The notes beneath the pieces were generated by a model. It was not told the DNA's origin. It did not search any database and saw nothing but the letters and a program-made list of their open reading frames with translations. From Molossus alvarezi (Eukaryota; Chordata; Mammalia; Chiroptera; Molossidae): a DNA stretch of 64,000 bases. This document shows, one piece after another, positions 11,726 to 24,955 of the stretch. Made by a program: the position numbers and the translations under genes. Numbering within the stretch: the stretch's first letter is position 1; every line of letters starts with the position of its first letter. Location of the stretch: NCBI GenBank assembly GCA_037176705.1, contig CM073907.1:14477001-14541000 (forward strand), in the 5' to 3' direction.

Positions 11726-12578
11726 AGGTATCTCAAGAGTTAGGAAAACAGATTCCAAAATGGTGGCAGAGTGAATGGAAGCTACACAGACTATTTCCCA
11801 GGACAAACTGTATTACAACAATAATAAAGACAAATCATCAGGAAAATGCAACAGAAAACCAGCTTGAAGGATCACATAAACAGGGACACTGACTAAATTC
11901 TGGTAGACTTGCGGATTCGCGACAGGGTGGCTGGGAGCCCAACATAGGCTCCGGCATTAGCTGGGAGCAGCAGGCTTAGTTGTGACCAGTGCCCTCGGGT
12001 TAAGCTCCCAGGTGGCTCCATGACTCAGAGCCTGGGCAGAGGCTCAAAGAGCCACAGCCACTTACCTTGGGCTCTGGCAGAGGCACGCAGACTGGACTGG
12101 AACTGTGTGGGGACACTCGGGATTTGGAGGGTGTTCAGAGCTTTTGCTGAGTGCAGCGATGCAGAACTGTGGTCATCTTACTCCTTCCCAGGGCCCTGGG
12201 AAGAGGTGGTGGCCCCTCCCTCAGAGATTCAACACACAAGGTGGCCACTGATATGCTAATTGAGGTCCATTAACAACCAACATCTGCCCCACCCTCAGGA
12301 AATCCCCTTATGCTGAGCACCTGAGGGAGTTTTTCATTCAACTGAGAAGTCAAGGTTCTTTAGACATATGCTACTGATATCCTCAAGGCAAAAAGCTAGA
12401 GGATTACTGTACCATTCCCTGGGCTAGTAACTATAACCAGGAAAGTAAGACTGACAGTGGTGTGTAAAGTGTGTTCACCCTGACTCATCGAAACCCAGGA
12501 GAGGGAACCAAATACAACAGAATACCAACACCCACAAGGAGATATTGGCAGGCTCCAAAGCCCACTGTGATAACCAAA

Positions 12579-13468
12579 ATGGTCAAACACAGAAACAAAA
12601 GCAAAATGAAAGATCAAGATACCTCTACCGAAGAGGAGATAAATGAACTTCAGTTAAGCAAGTTAACAGAGCTAGAACTCAGAGCCATGATCTTGAGGAA
12701 GTTCAACAGCATGTGTAAGGACATGAGCACCATGAGTAAAGACATAGACATGTTGAAAATCAACCAGTTGGAAATTAAAAACCACCAAGAAGAAATGAAG
12801 AATGACATATGGAAATAAGAAAACACATAGCAGAGCAGAGGAAGCTGAGGACTGGATCAGTGAATTGGAAGATAGGGTAGGAAAAAACAACCAATGAAAA
12901 AAACAAAAGAAAAAGAAGTTAAAAAACAGGAAGACAGCTTAAGAGAAGTGTGGGACAACTGGAAACGTAATAGGAATTCACATAATAGGCATCACTGAAG
13001 AAGAAAATGAGCAAGAATTTGAGAATATATTTGAAGAAATAGTGACAGAAAACTTCCCTAATTTGGTGAAGGAAGAAGGCATTCAAGTTCAAGAAGCACA
13101 GAGAGCGCAAGTAAGAAGAACCCAAACAGGCACACACCAAGACACAAAGTAATCAAAATGCCAAAAATTAAAGACAAAGAGAGAATCCTAAAAGCAGCAA
13201 GACATAAGCAACAGGTTACCTGCAAAGGAAACCCCATAAGGCTCTCATCTGACTTCTCACAAGAAACACTACAGGCCAGAAGGGAATGGCATGAGGTAAT
13301 CAAGGTCATGAGAAACAAGGATCTGAATCCAAGACTACTCTACCCAGCAAGGCTATCATTCAAAATAGAAGGTCAAATAAAGAGCTTCCCCAACAACAAC
13401 AAAAAAGGCTAAGGGAACACATGAGCACCAAACCAGCACTGCAAGAAATGTTAACAGGACTGCTGTAA
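12579..13468 (+). pseudogene. L1 ORF1, broken
   Basis: Starts at ATG 12579 (MVKHRNKSKMKDQDTSTEEE), continues through the coiled coil (KLTELELRAMILRKFNSM) and stops at a TAA near 12818. The RRM-like part (GIHIIGITEEENEQ-type, near 12975) and the C-terminal domain (13158-13412, MPKIKDKERILKAARHKQQV) lie in other frames. The family start context CCAAAATGG is retained. Ends at about 13468 with the usual LTGLL-stop. Confidence 0.8.
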
Positions 13469-13513
13469 TTAGTAGAAGAAATAGGAAGAAAAATATAACC
13501 ACACTAAACAAAA

Positions 13514-16500
13514 ATGGCAATAAGACACAGAGTAGCTGATAGGATAAGAAAGCATGATTCATCTATATGTTGTTTACAAGAGATGCACCTCACAACAAAA
13601 GACTCACATAAGTGGAAAGTGAAGGGATGGAAAAAAATCTTCCAAGCAAATGGAAAGCAAAAAAAAAAAAAAAAAAAAGATGGGGTAGCAATACTCGTAT
13701 CTTACAAAATAGTTTTCAAATTGGAGACGATAACTAGAGATAAAGAAGGCCATTACATAATATTGAAAAGATCTATCCATCAGGAAGATATAACCATGAT
13801 AAACATATATGCACCCAATATAGGAGCACCAAAATATATTAAAAATCTTCTGGAAGACTTCAAAGGAGAAATCGATAGCAATACAATCATAACAGGAGAC
13901 TTAAACACCCCACTGACATCACTGGATAGATCCTCTAGACAAAAAATTAGCAAGGAAACAGAGACTCTAAATGAAGCACTAGACCCAATGGTTCTAATAG
14001 ATATCTACAGAAAAATACACCACAAAACTGCAGAATTCACATTCTTCTCAAGTGCCCATGGGACATTCTCAAAGATAGACCACATGTTAGGAAACAAACT
14101 AGGTCTCTACGAGTTCAAGAAGAGTAAAATCATATCAAGCACCTTCTCAGATCACAATGGCATGAAACTAGAAATCAACTGCAACAAGAACATGCAAAGA
14201 CATTTGAACACATGGAAGCTAAATAGCATGTTATTAAACAATGGATGGATTAATGAGGAGATCAAGGAAGAAATTAAAAACTTCCTGGAATCCAATGAAA
14301 ATGAACACACAACAATACAAAATCTATGGGATAGAGCAAAAGCAGTTCTGAGAGGGAAGAAGTCATACCACTACAGGCTTACCTCAAGAAGCAAAAAAAA
14401 AAAAAATCTCTAATATACTACCTAACCTCACAACTTAAAGAACTAGAAAGCAAACGAAAAGAAAACTCTAGGCCAAGAAGAAAGGAAACACCAAAGTTCA
14501 GAACAGAAATAAGTGACATAGAGTCCAAAAAAAAAAAAAACAAAAAACAATTCAATAGATCAATGAAACAAAGAGCTGGTTTCTCAAAAAGATAAACAAG
14601 ATTGATGAACCCTTAGCTAGATTCACCAACAAACAAAGTGAGAGATCCCAAATACACAAAATCAGAAATGAAGGAGAAGTAATTGATACCACAGAAATAC
14701 AGAAGATTGTTAACAACTACTATGAAAAATTTTATGGCAACAAATTTGCCATTTAAGCAAAATGGACAAACTTCTACAGACAGATAGTCTCCCTAAACTG
14801 GACCTGGAAGAGATAGAAAACTTGAACAGAACAATAACAACAAAAGAAATTGAGGATGTAATCTAGACTCTCCCAGAAACAAAAGCCTAGGCCCATAACG
14901 TTTTATGGGGGACTTTTACCAAACATTCAATGAAGAAATAACACATATTCTCCTCAAACTACTTCAAAAAATTCAAGAGGAAGGAAGACTTCCAAAATAG
15001 TTTTATGAGGCCAACATAATTCTAATTCCAAAACCAGAAAAAGACATTACAAAATAAGAAAACGACAGGCCGATAAACCTGATGAAAATAGATGCCAAAA
15101 TCCCGAACAAAATACTAGCAAATCTGATCCAGCAACACATCAAAAAAATTATTCACTTTGACAAGGTAGAACACATCCCAGGGATTCAAGGATGGTACAA
15201 TATTCCCAAATCAATAAATGTGATACACCACATAAACAAAATGAAGAATAAAAACTACATGATCATATCAATAGATGCCAAAAAAGCATTAGACAAAATC
15301 CAACATCCATGTCTGATAAAAACGCATAGCAATGTTGGAATAGAGGGATCATATCTAGACATATCAAGGCCATATATGAAAGACCTACAGCCAACATCAT
15401 ACTCAATGGGCAAAAACTAAAAGTAATTCCTTTAAGAACAGGAACAAGAGAGGGATGCCCACTCTCACCACTCTTATTGAACCTAGTACTGGAAGTCTTA
15501 GCCACAGCTATTAGACATGAAGAAAACATTTAAAAAATCCAAATTGGAAAGGAGGAAATAAAACAGTCATTATTCTCAGATGGCATGATAGTATACTTAG
15601 AAAACCCCAAAGTCTCCATCAAAAATTTACTAGACTTAATAAATAAACGTGGCAAGTAGCAGGATACAAAATTAACGTCAAGAAATTGATGGCATTCTTA
15701 TACACCTATGATTACCTCACAGAAAGAGAAACTAAGAAAACAATCACATTTACCATATTCCTAAGAATAGAGAGACTATACTGTCCTAAAATCAAATCTG
15801 TATTAATAATACTTTCCTCTTTCCACTATTGGATCCAGTCTAGGATCAGGTGTCTCATTTAGTGGTCATGTGCTCTAAGACTCCTTATCCTGCAATCTTT
15901 CTCCACCTTTTATGACATTGACATATTTTAAAGAAAGAGCCCCTTCCTTTGAAAAAGTTTATTATTTTGTGTTTGTCTTACAATTCCTTATGATTAAATT
16001 TAGGATGTGCATTCTCAACTGGGGTATTGCATACATGAAGTTGTGGCAAAAAAAAATTAACATACCTAGGAATATACTTAACCAAACAAATAAAGGACTT
16101 ATTCACAGAAAACTCCAGGTCACTGAATGAAGAAATAGAGGAAGATATAAAAAAGTGGAAGCACATACCTTGTTCATGGATTGGAAGAATTAACATCATT
16201 AAAATGTCCATATTACCCAAAGCAATCTATAGATTCAATGCAATCCCCATCAAAATACCAATGATATACTTCACACAACTAGAACAAATACTTTAAGAGT
16301 TTATGTGGAACCAAAAAAAAGACCTCGAATAGCCACAGCAATGTTGAAAAAGAAGAACAAAGTAGGAGGGATCACATTACCAGATTGTAGGCTATACTAC
16401 AATGCCACTGGAATCAAAACAGCCTGGTACTGGAACATTAACAGGCATATAGACCAGTGGAACAGAACAGAGAACCCAGTAATGGACCCAAGGCAATATG

Positions 16501-17567
16501 TTCAATTAATATTTGACAAAGGTGGCAAGAGCATACAGTGGAATAAAGATAGCCTCTTTAATAAATGGTGTTGGAAAAATTGGACAGCTACATGCCATAA
16601 AATGAAACTAGACCATCAACTTACACCCTACACAAGAATAAACTCAAAACAAATAAAATATTTAAATGTGACTCATGAATCTATAAAATCCCTAGAAGGT
16701 ACTGTAGCCAACAAAATTTCAGACATCATATGCAGCACAATTTTCACTGATACATCACCTAAGGCAACAGAAACAAAGGATAAAATGAACACATGAAACT
16801 ACATCAAACTCAAAAGCTTTTGCACAGCAAAAGATAAAATCATTAAAATGGAAAGGCTACCCAGTATATGGGAGAGCATAAATGCCAATGATATATCAGA
16901 TAAGGATTTAATTTCCAATATATAAAAAGTGCTCATAAAACTCAACAAAAGGAAGACAAAGAACCCAATTAAAAAATGGGCAGATGAACTAAATAGATAC
17001 CCCTCCAAACAGAACATACTAATGGCTAAAAGATATATGAAGAAATGCTCAACATCACTAATCATCAGAGAGATGCAAATTAAAACAACAATGAGTTATA
17101 ACCTCACACCTGTCAGAATGACCGCCATCAACAAGTATTGGCGACGGTGTGGAGAAAGGAGACCCTAGTACACTGCTGGAGGGAATGCAGACTGGTGAAG
17201 CCACTATAGAAAACAATATGATGTTCCCTAAAAAAATTAAAAATTGAACTTCCATTAGACTCAGTGATCCCACTTCTAGGAATATACCCTACCCATGTTT
17301 GTAATAGCGCTATATAAAATAGTTAAGATCTGGAAACAGCCAAAATGTCCCACATTAGATGAATGCATAAAAAAACAAAACAAAAAAAAAACAAAAAACA
17401 AAAAACTGTGGTACATATACACAATAAAGTACTATTCAGCAGTAAGAAAGAATGATTTCTTATATTTTCAGATGACATGGAGGGACCTGGAAAGTGTCAT
17501 CCTAAGTGAAACAAACCAATCAGAGAAAGAAAGTATCATATGATCTCACTTATTTGCAGAATATAAT
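13514..17567 (+). pseudogene. L1 ORF2 (endonuclease and reverse transcriptase), broken
   Basis: ORF2p normally nicks target DNA and reverse-transcribes L1 RNA. The 299-codon open part (13514-14413) is an almost whole apurinic-type endonuclease domain: [41 protein letters not shown] and the [10 protein letters not shown] catalytic end. It starts with MAIRHRVAD because about 25 N-terminal codons (the NKYISIITLNVNGLN region) are deleted. Poly-A runs at 13659-13678 and 14393-14405 change frame. The reverse-transcriptase part (15082-15750) has its FADD-type site altered (TTCTCAGATGGC at about 15574), and the distal part is readable at 16305-16796 and 16929-17168. Confidence 0.85.
15757..16040. other. 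285-bp non-L1 segment inside L1 ORF2
   Basis: L1 ORF2 is continuous in other copies from CATTTACCAT to TGTGGCAAAAAAATTAA. Here about 285 bp of unrelated sequence lies between those points. It has the look of an old interspersed repeat (TGACATTGACATATTTTAAAG, CTTATGATTAAATTTAGGAT), but I cannot name it with confidence. No clear target duplication is seen. Confidence 0.5.
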
Positions 17568-17800
17568 AAACATAACATTCTGAGGAATGGGGTAGTCCCA
17601 GAGATGTAGAAATGGGGTACAAACTGACTATTCCCTGGAGAGGGGGTGGGGGGGAAAGATATAAACCACAGAACTTATATCCATGTATGCATGAAAAACA
17701 GACATGCATAACAAAGCTGGGGAGAGGTTGGGGAGGGAGAATCAGTGGGGGAAAAGAAAAACATCTGTGACAAATATAAATAAATGAATTAAATTAAAAA

Positions 17801-17985
17801 AAGTAAAACAAAAACAATAAATGCAACAATTTAACTTCTGGTTGAGATAGATCATTAGTGGCTACATAGATGATGGATAAATAATAGATTGAAGATAGAT
17901 AAAGGCAAAATAGATAAATGGAAGCGTAGATGCTAGATAGATGATAGCTAGTTACAGATAGGTTATGTAAATATATATGTGGATT
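17801..17985. repeat. Degenerate GATA-type simple repeat and unique DNA
   Basis: Contains imperfect GATAGAT/TAGATGATG units between two L1 pieces. No gene is seen. Confidence 0.6.
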
Positions 17986-18385
17986 TAACAACAAAATTTT
18001 AGATATCATACACAGCAGAATTTTCACTGACACAACATATAAGACAACAGACATATACGCACCAAAAACAAAAAATGAACATGTGGGACTACATCAAACT
18101 GAAGAGCTTCTGCACAGCAAAAGAAACAACCATCAAGACTGAACGGAATCCTACTATCTGAAGGACCATAATCGCCAATGATGTATCAGATAAGGATTAA
18201 TTTCAAAATATATAGAGCGCTTATAAAACTCAACAATAGGAAGACAAAGAACCCAATTAAGAAATGGGCAGAGGAATAAAATAGACACCTCTCCAAACAG
18301 GACATACAAATGGTAAGAGACATATGAAGAAATGCTCAACATCACTAATCATCAGACAGATGCCAATTTTAAAACAATGAGATAA
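17986..18385 (+). mobile_element. L1 ORF2 C-terminal fragment, truncated at both ends
   Basis: Covers codons of the distal ORF2 domain ([12 protein letters not shown], then [16 protein letters not shown] and GRGIK-type) and ends abruptly at CAATGAGATAAGG, where the GC-rich 5' UTR of the next L1 begins. It keeps neither an L1 start nor a poly-A tail. Confidence 0.7.
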
Positions 18386-19212
18386 GGGGACTCAGCGGGA
18401 AGCTGCTGCCGCCTCGGCTGCGACTCCGGCTGAGTCCTGGGAACTCTGCTGCCTGCTAAGCCCTCAGCTGGTGCTGCACAGACTCGCTGGGACCTGGGGA
18501 CTCTGCTGGAAGCTGCTGCTACCTCGGTAGTGTCTCGCTACCGTGGCTTAGTCCTGTCACTTCTGCTGAGTGTGATGCCCTTAGCTGGGGTGACAGCCGC
18601 GGCCGCCCATGGCCGGAAGCAGCACCCTCTGGTTAAAAGTCACTGGTGGCTTGAAGACGCAGAGTCTAGACACAGGATAAATTGGCAGCAGCCACTGACC
18701 ATGGGCTCCGGCACAGGAAAGACAGACTGGACTGGAACTGTGGGGGGACACTCGGGTTTGGGAGGATGCTCAGAGCTTTTGCTATGTGCAGCCAAGCAAG
18801 ACTGTGGTCATTTTACTCCTTCCCAGGGCCCTGGGGAGAGGGGGCCCCTCCCCCAGAGATTCAACCCCACCTGGTGGCCACTGAAATGCTAATTGAGGCC
18901 CATTAATAACCAGCAGCTGCCCCACTTTCTGGAAATCATCTTACACTGAGGACCAGAGGGATTTATTCAGGCAACTCAGAAACCAAGGTTCTTCATATGA
19001 CCACTACTAATAGCCTCCAGGCAAAAAACGTTAGAGGATAACTACCATTGCCTGGGTTAGCAACACTAACCAGAAAAGTAAGACTTGACAGTGGTGTTTA
19101 AAGTGGGTCCTCCCTGGCTCATCCAAACCCAGGAGAGGGAGCCACAAACAGCAGAACCCCAACACCCACAGGGAAAATTTGGCTGACACCAAAGCCCACT
19201 GTGATAGCCAAA

Positions 19213-20114
19213 ATGGTGTAAAACAAAAATAAAAACCAAATGAAAGAACAAGAGTCCTCTACTAAAGATGAGATACACGAGGCGCAGTTAAGCAAGTTGA
19301 CAGAACTAGAATTTAGAGCCATGATTTTGAGGAAGCTCAACAGCATGTGTAAGGATATGAGCACCATGAGTAAAGACATAGAAATGTTGCAAATCAACCA
19401 GATGGAAATTAAAACCACCAAGAAGAAATAAAGAATGACATATCAGAAATGAAAAACACATGGGAATGACTAAAAAGCAGAGAAGGAGAAGCTGAAGACC
19501 GGATCAGTGAATTAGAAGACAGGGTAGAAAAAATCAACCAATCAGAAAACCAACAGGAAAAAAACGATTTAAAAACAGGAAGACAGCTTAAGAGAAGTGT
19601 GGGACAACTGGAAACATAATAATATTCGCATCATAGGAGTCCCTGAAGAAGAAGAAAAGGAGCAAGGTTTAGAGAAAATATTCAAAGAAATAGTGACAGA
19701 AAACTTCCCTAATTTGGTGAAGGAAGAAGGCATTCAAGTTCAAGAAGCACAGAGAGACCCAAGTAAAAGAACCCAAACAGGCACACACCAAGACACATAG
19801 TAATTAAAAATGCCAAAAATTAAAGACAAAGAGAGAATCCTAAAAGCAGCAAGAGATAAGCAACAGGTTACCTACAAAGGAAACCCTTTAAGGATCTCAG
19901 CTGACTTCTCACAAGAAACACTACAGGTCAGAAGGGAATGGCATGAAGTAATCAAGGTCATGAAAAACAAGAATTTGAATCCAAGACTACTCTACCCAGC
20001 AGGCTATCATTCAAAATAGAAGGCCAAATAAAGAGCTTCCCAGACAAAAAAAGGCTAAGGGAATACATTAGCACCAAACCAGCAATGCAAGAAATGTTAA
20101 AAGGACTGGGGTAA
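19213..20114 (+). pseudogene. L1 ORF1 with a stop at codon 3
   Basis: The conserved start context is present (CCAAAATGGTG), but the third codon is TAA. The rest of the frame is well preserved: coiled coil (19240-19431, KEQESSTKDEIHEAQLSKLT), RRM-like part (19597-19800, WDNWKHNNIRIIGVPEEEE) and C-terminal domain (19810-20019, ILKAARDKQQVTYKGNPLRI). Frame changes occur near 19425, 19575 and 20002. Confidence 0.8.
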
Positions 20115-20159
20115 TTAGCAGGATAAATGGGAGGGAAAACAGAACCACACTAAACAAAA

Positions 20160-23100
20160 ATGGCAATAAATAAGTACATATCAATAATCACCTTAAAGGT
20201 AAATGGACTGAATGCTCCCATAAAAAGACACAGAGTAGCTGATTGAATAAGAAAGCATGACTCATCTATATTTTGTTTACAAGAGACCCACCACACAACA
20301 AAAGACTCACATAGATTGAAAATGAAGGGATGGAAAACAATCTTCAAAGCAAACAAAAAGGAAAAAATAGCTGGGGTAGCAATAGTCATATCTGATAAAA
20401 CAGACTTCAAAATAAAGGCCATAACTAGAGACAAAGAAGGGTACTACATAATATTGAAAGGATCTATCCAACAGGAAGATATAATCTTGATAAACATATA
20501 TGCACCCAACATAGGAGCACCAAAATATATTAAAAAATCTTCTGGAGGATTTCAAAAAAGAACTCGATAGCAATACAATCATAGCAGGGGACTTCTACAC
20601 CCTGCTGACATCACTGGATAGATCTACTAGACAAAAAATTAGCAAGGCAACAGAGACTCTAAATGAAGCACTAGACCCAATGGTTCTAATAGATATCTAC
20701 AGAGAATTACACCCCAATCTTACAGATTTCAAATTCTTCTCAAGTGCACATGGGACATTCTCAAAGATAGGCCACATGTTAGGGTACAAACTAAGACTAT
20801 ACAAGTTCAAAATGACTGAAATCATATCAAGCATCTTCTCAGATCACAATGGCATGAAACTAGAATTGAATTTCAAAAGAATATACAAAGACCTTTGAAC
20901 ACATAGAAGCTAAATAGCATGTTATTAAAGAATTAATGCGTTACTGAGGAGATCAAGGGAGAAATTAAAAACTTCCTAGAGCCCTAGCCAGTTTGGCTCA
21001 GCAGTTAAAGCGTCGACCTGCAGTCCACAGAAACCCGGATTCAATTCCAGCTAAGGGCACGTACCTCGGTGTCAGTTTGTCCCCGGCCCCGGTTTAGTAA
21101 TGTGGGTGGCAACCACTCGATATATTCCTTTCACATCAATGTTTCTCTCGCTCTCTCTCCCTCCCACTCTATCTGAACAAAATATCGAAAAATGTCCTCA
21201 GGTGATGATAAAAATAAATAAATAAATAAAAATAACTATATAAAAACTTCCTAGAAACCAGTGAAAATGAACACACAACAGCACAAAATCTATGGGATGC
21301 AGCAAAAGTAGTTCTGAGAGGGAAATCCATAGCAGTTCAGGCCTACCTCGAAAAAAAAAGTCTCTAATAGATTATCTAACCTCACAACTTAAAGAACTAG
21401 AGAGCAAACAAAAAGAAAACCCCAGAGCCAGTACAGGGAAGGAAATAGTAAATATCAGAGCAGAAATAAATGACATAGAGACCAAAAAACAATTCAAAGG
21501 ATCAATAAAACAAAGACCTGGTTTTTTGAAAAGATAAACAAGATTGATGGACCCTTAGCTAGACTCACCCAGAAACAAAGAGAGAGAAACCAAATACACA
21601 AAAAGGAAAGAGGAGTTCAACAATCTACGCAAAATGGACAAATTTCTAGAAACACATAGTCTCCCAAAACTGGATCACGAAGAGATAGAACACTTGAACA
21701 AACCAATAACAACAGAAGAAATTGAAGATGAAATTAAGGCGCTCCCAGCAAACAAAAGCTCAGGCCCGGATGACTTTACGGGGGAATTTTACCGAACATT
21801 CAATGAAGAACTAATACCCATTCTCCTCAAACTATTTCAAAAAATTCAAGAAGAAGGAAGACTTCCAAACTCGTTTTATGAAGCCAGCATAATTAAGAAA
21901 ATACAAAGAACGAAAACTATAGGCAGATATCCCTGATGAACATAGATGCCAAAATCCTGAACAAAATAGTAGCAAATCGGATCCAGCAATACACCAAAAA
22001 AATTATCCACCATGACCAAGTGGGATTCATCCCAGGGATGCAAAGCTGGTACAATATTCGCAAATACATAAATGTGATACAACACATAAATAAAATGAAG
22101 AATAAAAACAACATGATACTATCAACAAATGCTGAAAAAGCTTTCGACAAAATCCAGCAGCCATTTCTGATAAAAACAATCAGCAGTGTGGGAATAGAGG
22201 CATCGTATCTAGACATAATAAAGGCCATATATGAAAGAACTACAGCCAACATCATACTCAATGGGCAAAAAATAAAAGCATTTCCCTTAAGAACAGGAAC
22301 AAGGCAAGGATGCCCACTTTCACCACTCTTATTTAACATAGTACGGGAAGTCTTAGCCACAGCAATCAGACAGGAAGAAAAAATAAAAGGGATCCAAATT
22401 GGAAAGAAGGAAGTGAAATTGTCATTATTTGCAGATAACATGATACTATACATAGAAAACACCAAAGACTCCATCAAAGGTTTACTAGACTTAATAAATA
22501 AATTTGGCAAAGTAGCAGGATATAAAATTAAAGTCAAGAAATCGATAGCATTCTTATACACCAGTGATTAACTCACAGAAAGAGAAACTAAGAAAACAAT
22601 CCCATTTACCATTGTGGCAAAAAAATTAAGATACCTAGGAATAAACTTAACCAAAGAACTAAAGGACCTATTCACAGAAAACTAAAGGTCATTGAAAAAA
22701 GAAATAGAAGAAGATATAATAAAGTGGAAGCACATACCCTGTTCATGGATTGGGAGAATTAACATCATTAAAATGTCCATATTCCCCAAAGAAATCTATA
22801 GATTCAATGCAATCCCCATCAAAATACCAATGGCATACTTCACAGAATTAGAACAATTACTATAAAAGTTCATATGGAACCAAAAAAGGCCTCAAATAGC
22901 GACAGCAATCTTAAAAAGGAAGAAAAAAGTTGGAGGGATCACATTATCAGATTTCAGGTTATACTGCAAAGCCACTGTAATCAAAACAGCCTGGTACTGG
23001 CATAAGAACAGGCATATAGACCAGTGGAACAGAACAGGGAAGCCAGAAATAGACCCAAGGCAATATGCTCAATGAATATTTCACAAAGGTGGCAAGAACA

Positions 23101-24155
23101 TACAGTGGAGTAAAGACAGCCTCTTTAATAAATGGTGCTGGGAAAATGGGACGACTATTTGTAGAAAAATGAAACTAGACCATCAACTTACACCCTACAC
23201 AAGAATAAACTCAAAATGGATAAAAGACTTAAATGTCACTCACGAATCCATAAAAATCCTAGAAGAAACTATAGGCAACAAAATTTCAGACATCATACGC
23301 AGCAGAATTTTCACTGACACATCACCAAAGGCAATAGAAACAAAGGAGAAAATGAACACATGGGACTACATCAAACCCAAAAGCTTCTGCACAGCAAAAG
23401 ATACAATCATCAAAATGGAAAGGCCACCCACTATATGGGAGAGCATAATTGCACATGATATATCACATAAGGGGTTAATTTCCAATATATATAGAGTGTT
23501 CATACAACTCCACAAAAGGAAAACAACGAACCCAATTAGAAAATGGGCAGAGGAACTAAATGGACACCTCTCTATACAGGACATATAAATGGCTAAGCAT
23601 ATGAAGAAATGCTCATCATCACTAATCATCAGAGAGATGCAAAATAAAACAACAATGAGGTATCACCTTAAACCTGTCAGAATGGCCGTCATCAACAAAT
23701 CATCAAACAACAAGTGTTGTCGAGGGCGTGGAGAAATGGGGACTCTAGTGCACTGCTGGTGGGAATGCAGACTGGTGCAGCCACTATGAAAAACAATATG
23801 GTGTTACCTCAAAATAGTAAAAATTGAACTTCCATTTAACCCAGTGATTCCACTTCTAGGAATATAACATAAGAAGCCTGAAACGCCCATCAGAAAGAAT
23901 ATATGTACCCCCATGTTTATAGCAGCACTATTTACAATAGCAAAGATCTGGAAACAGCCCAAGTGTCCATCAGTAGAGGAATGGATAAAAGAGCTGTGGT
24001 ACATATACACAATGGAGTACTACGCAGCTGTAAGAAAGAAAGATCTCTTATCCTTTGAAACTACATAGAGGGATCTGGAAAGTATCATCCTAAGTGAAAC
24101 AAGCCACACAGAGAAAGAAAAGTTTCATATGATCTCACTTATTTGTGGAATATAA
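20160..24155 (+). pseudogene. L1 ORF2, broken, with SINE insertion and altered RT active site
   Basis: Endonuclease codons are readable at 20316-20570 (AGVAIVISDKTDFKIKAITR) and 20680-20898 ([10 protein letters not shown]). The SINE at 20981 separates them from the reverse-transcriptase part (21634-22571: [20 protein letters not shown], then [18 protein letters not shown]). The catalytic motif reads FADN at 22428-22439 instead of FADD, so the metal-binding second Asp is lost. The distal domain is readable at 23169-23588 and 23589-23789 ([17 protein letters not shown]). Confidence 0.85.
20981..21240 (+). mobile_element. Bat VES-type SINE in L1 ORF2 (ancestral to the segmental duplication)
   Basis: Head GCCCTAGCCAGTTTGGCTCA with A box, B box GGATTCAATTCC, body GTGGGTGGCAACCACTCGAT, CT-rich run and an (AAAT)n tail. 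Perfect target duplication TAAAAACTTCCTAGA at 20966-20980 and 21241-21255. The same insertion, with the same target site, is at 60607-60882. Confidence 0.9.
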
Positions 24156-24392
24156 TGAACATAACAGTGTGAGGAATGGGGTATTCCCAGAGACGTGGAA
24201 GTAGGGTACAGACTGACAATCCCCAGAAGTGGGGGTGTTAGGGGAGAGATAAACCACAGAACTTATATGCATGTGTGCGTGAACAGTGGACATGGACAAC
24301 AAACCAGGGAAAGGGCAGGGAGGGAGGGGGAGGTGGGAATCAGTGAGGGGAAAAAGGAGAAACATTTGTAACAAAAATTAATTAATAAATAA

Positions 24393-24804
24393 ACAGCAAC
24401 TGTGGTACATATACACAATGGAGTACTATGCAACTCTAAGAAAGAAAGATATCTTATCCTTTGTGAAGACATGGAGAGATCTAGAAAGGACTAACCTAAG
24501 CGAAACAAGAAAAACAGAAAGAAAAGTATCACATGATCTCCCTTTTCCGTGGAATATAATGAAGGTAACAGTCTGAGGAATGGGGTAGTCCCAAAGATGT
24601 AGAATTGCGGTACAGACTGACAATCTCCAGAAGAGGGGGTAGTGAGAGAGAGATAAACCACAGAACTTAAATGCATGTTTGAATGAACACTGGACATGGA
24701 CAAAAAAGCTGGAGACAGTGTGGGAGGCAGGGGAAGGAGAAATCAGTGGGGGGAAAGGAGAAACATCTAAAACAAAAAATTAATTAATAACAAAAATAAA
24801 TAAA
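24393..24804 (+). mobile_element. Second, truncated L1 3' end joined to the first tail
   Basis: Right after the A-rich tail of the preceding L1, the last C-terminal ORF2 codons (TGTGGTACATATACACAATG) and 3' UTR appear again, ending in a fresh A-rich tail at about 24800. The same doubled ending occurs at 63497-63940, so it predates the segmental duplication. Confidence 0.8.
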
Positions 24805-24814
24805 TAACTATATA

Positions 24815-24955
24815 TATAAATATAGATGATATAGATAGATTAGATATAGACATAGATGATATAGATAGATAAGGTATGGATATAGATAGATATAGATTAT
24901 ATAGATATAGATATAGAATAGATAGATATAGGCAAGGATACAGATAGATATGGGG
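24815..24955. repeat. GATA/TATAGA microsatellite
   Basis: Imperfect ATAGAT/ATAGATATAG units. The first about 60 bp match the last bases of the window (63945-64000). Confidence 0.9.

Larger units (their letters stand above)
11745..17800 (+). mobile_element. Long L1 copy, 5' UTR to tail, with an internal 285-bp insert
   Basis: Near-complete L1: 5' UTR (11745-12578, including a GC-rich part near 11920-12130), ORF1 (12579-13468), ORF2 (13514 to about 17567) and a 3' UTR with a G-rich tract (17640-17655) and A-rich tail near 17800. ORF1 and ORF2 are both interrupted, so it is inactive. It carries a foreign segment at about 15757-16040. Confidence 0.85.
18386..24392 (+). mobile_element. Long L1 copy with SINE insertion (segmental partner of 59479-63496)
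   Basis: GC-rich 5' UTR (18386-19212), ORF1 (19213-20114), ORF2 (20160-24155) and a 3' UTR ending AACAAAAATTAATTAATAAATAAAC near 24392. A VES-type SINE interrupts ORF2 at 20981-21240. The copy at 59479-63496 has the same SINE at the same nucleotide, so both come from one ancestral L1 that was duplicated with its neighbourhood. Confidence 0.85.

Noticed and set aside
13514..14413. Intact L1 endonuclease gene or active L1
   Set aside because: It lacks the first conserved endonuclease residues and ends at a poly-A frame change; the same copy has a damaged RT site and broken ORF1.
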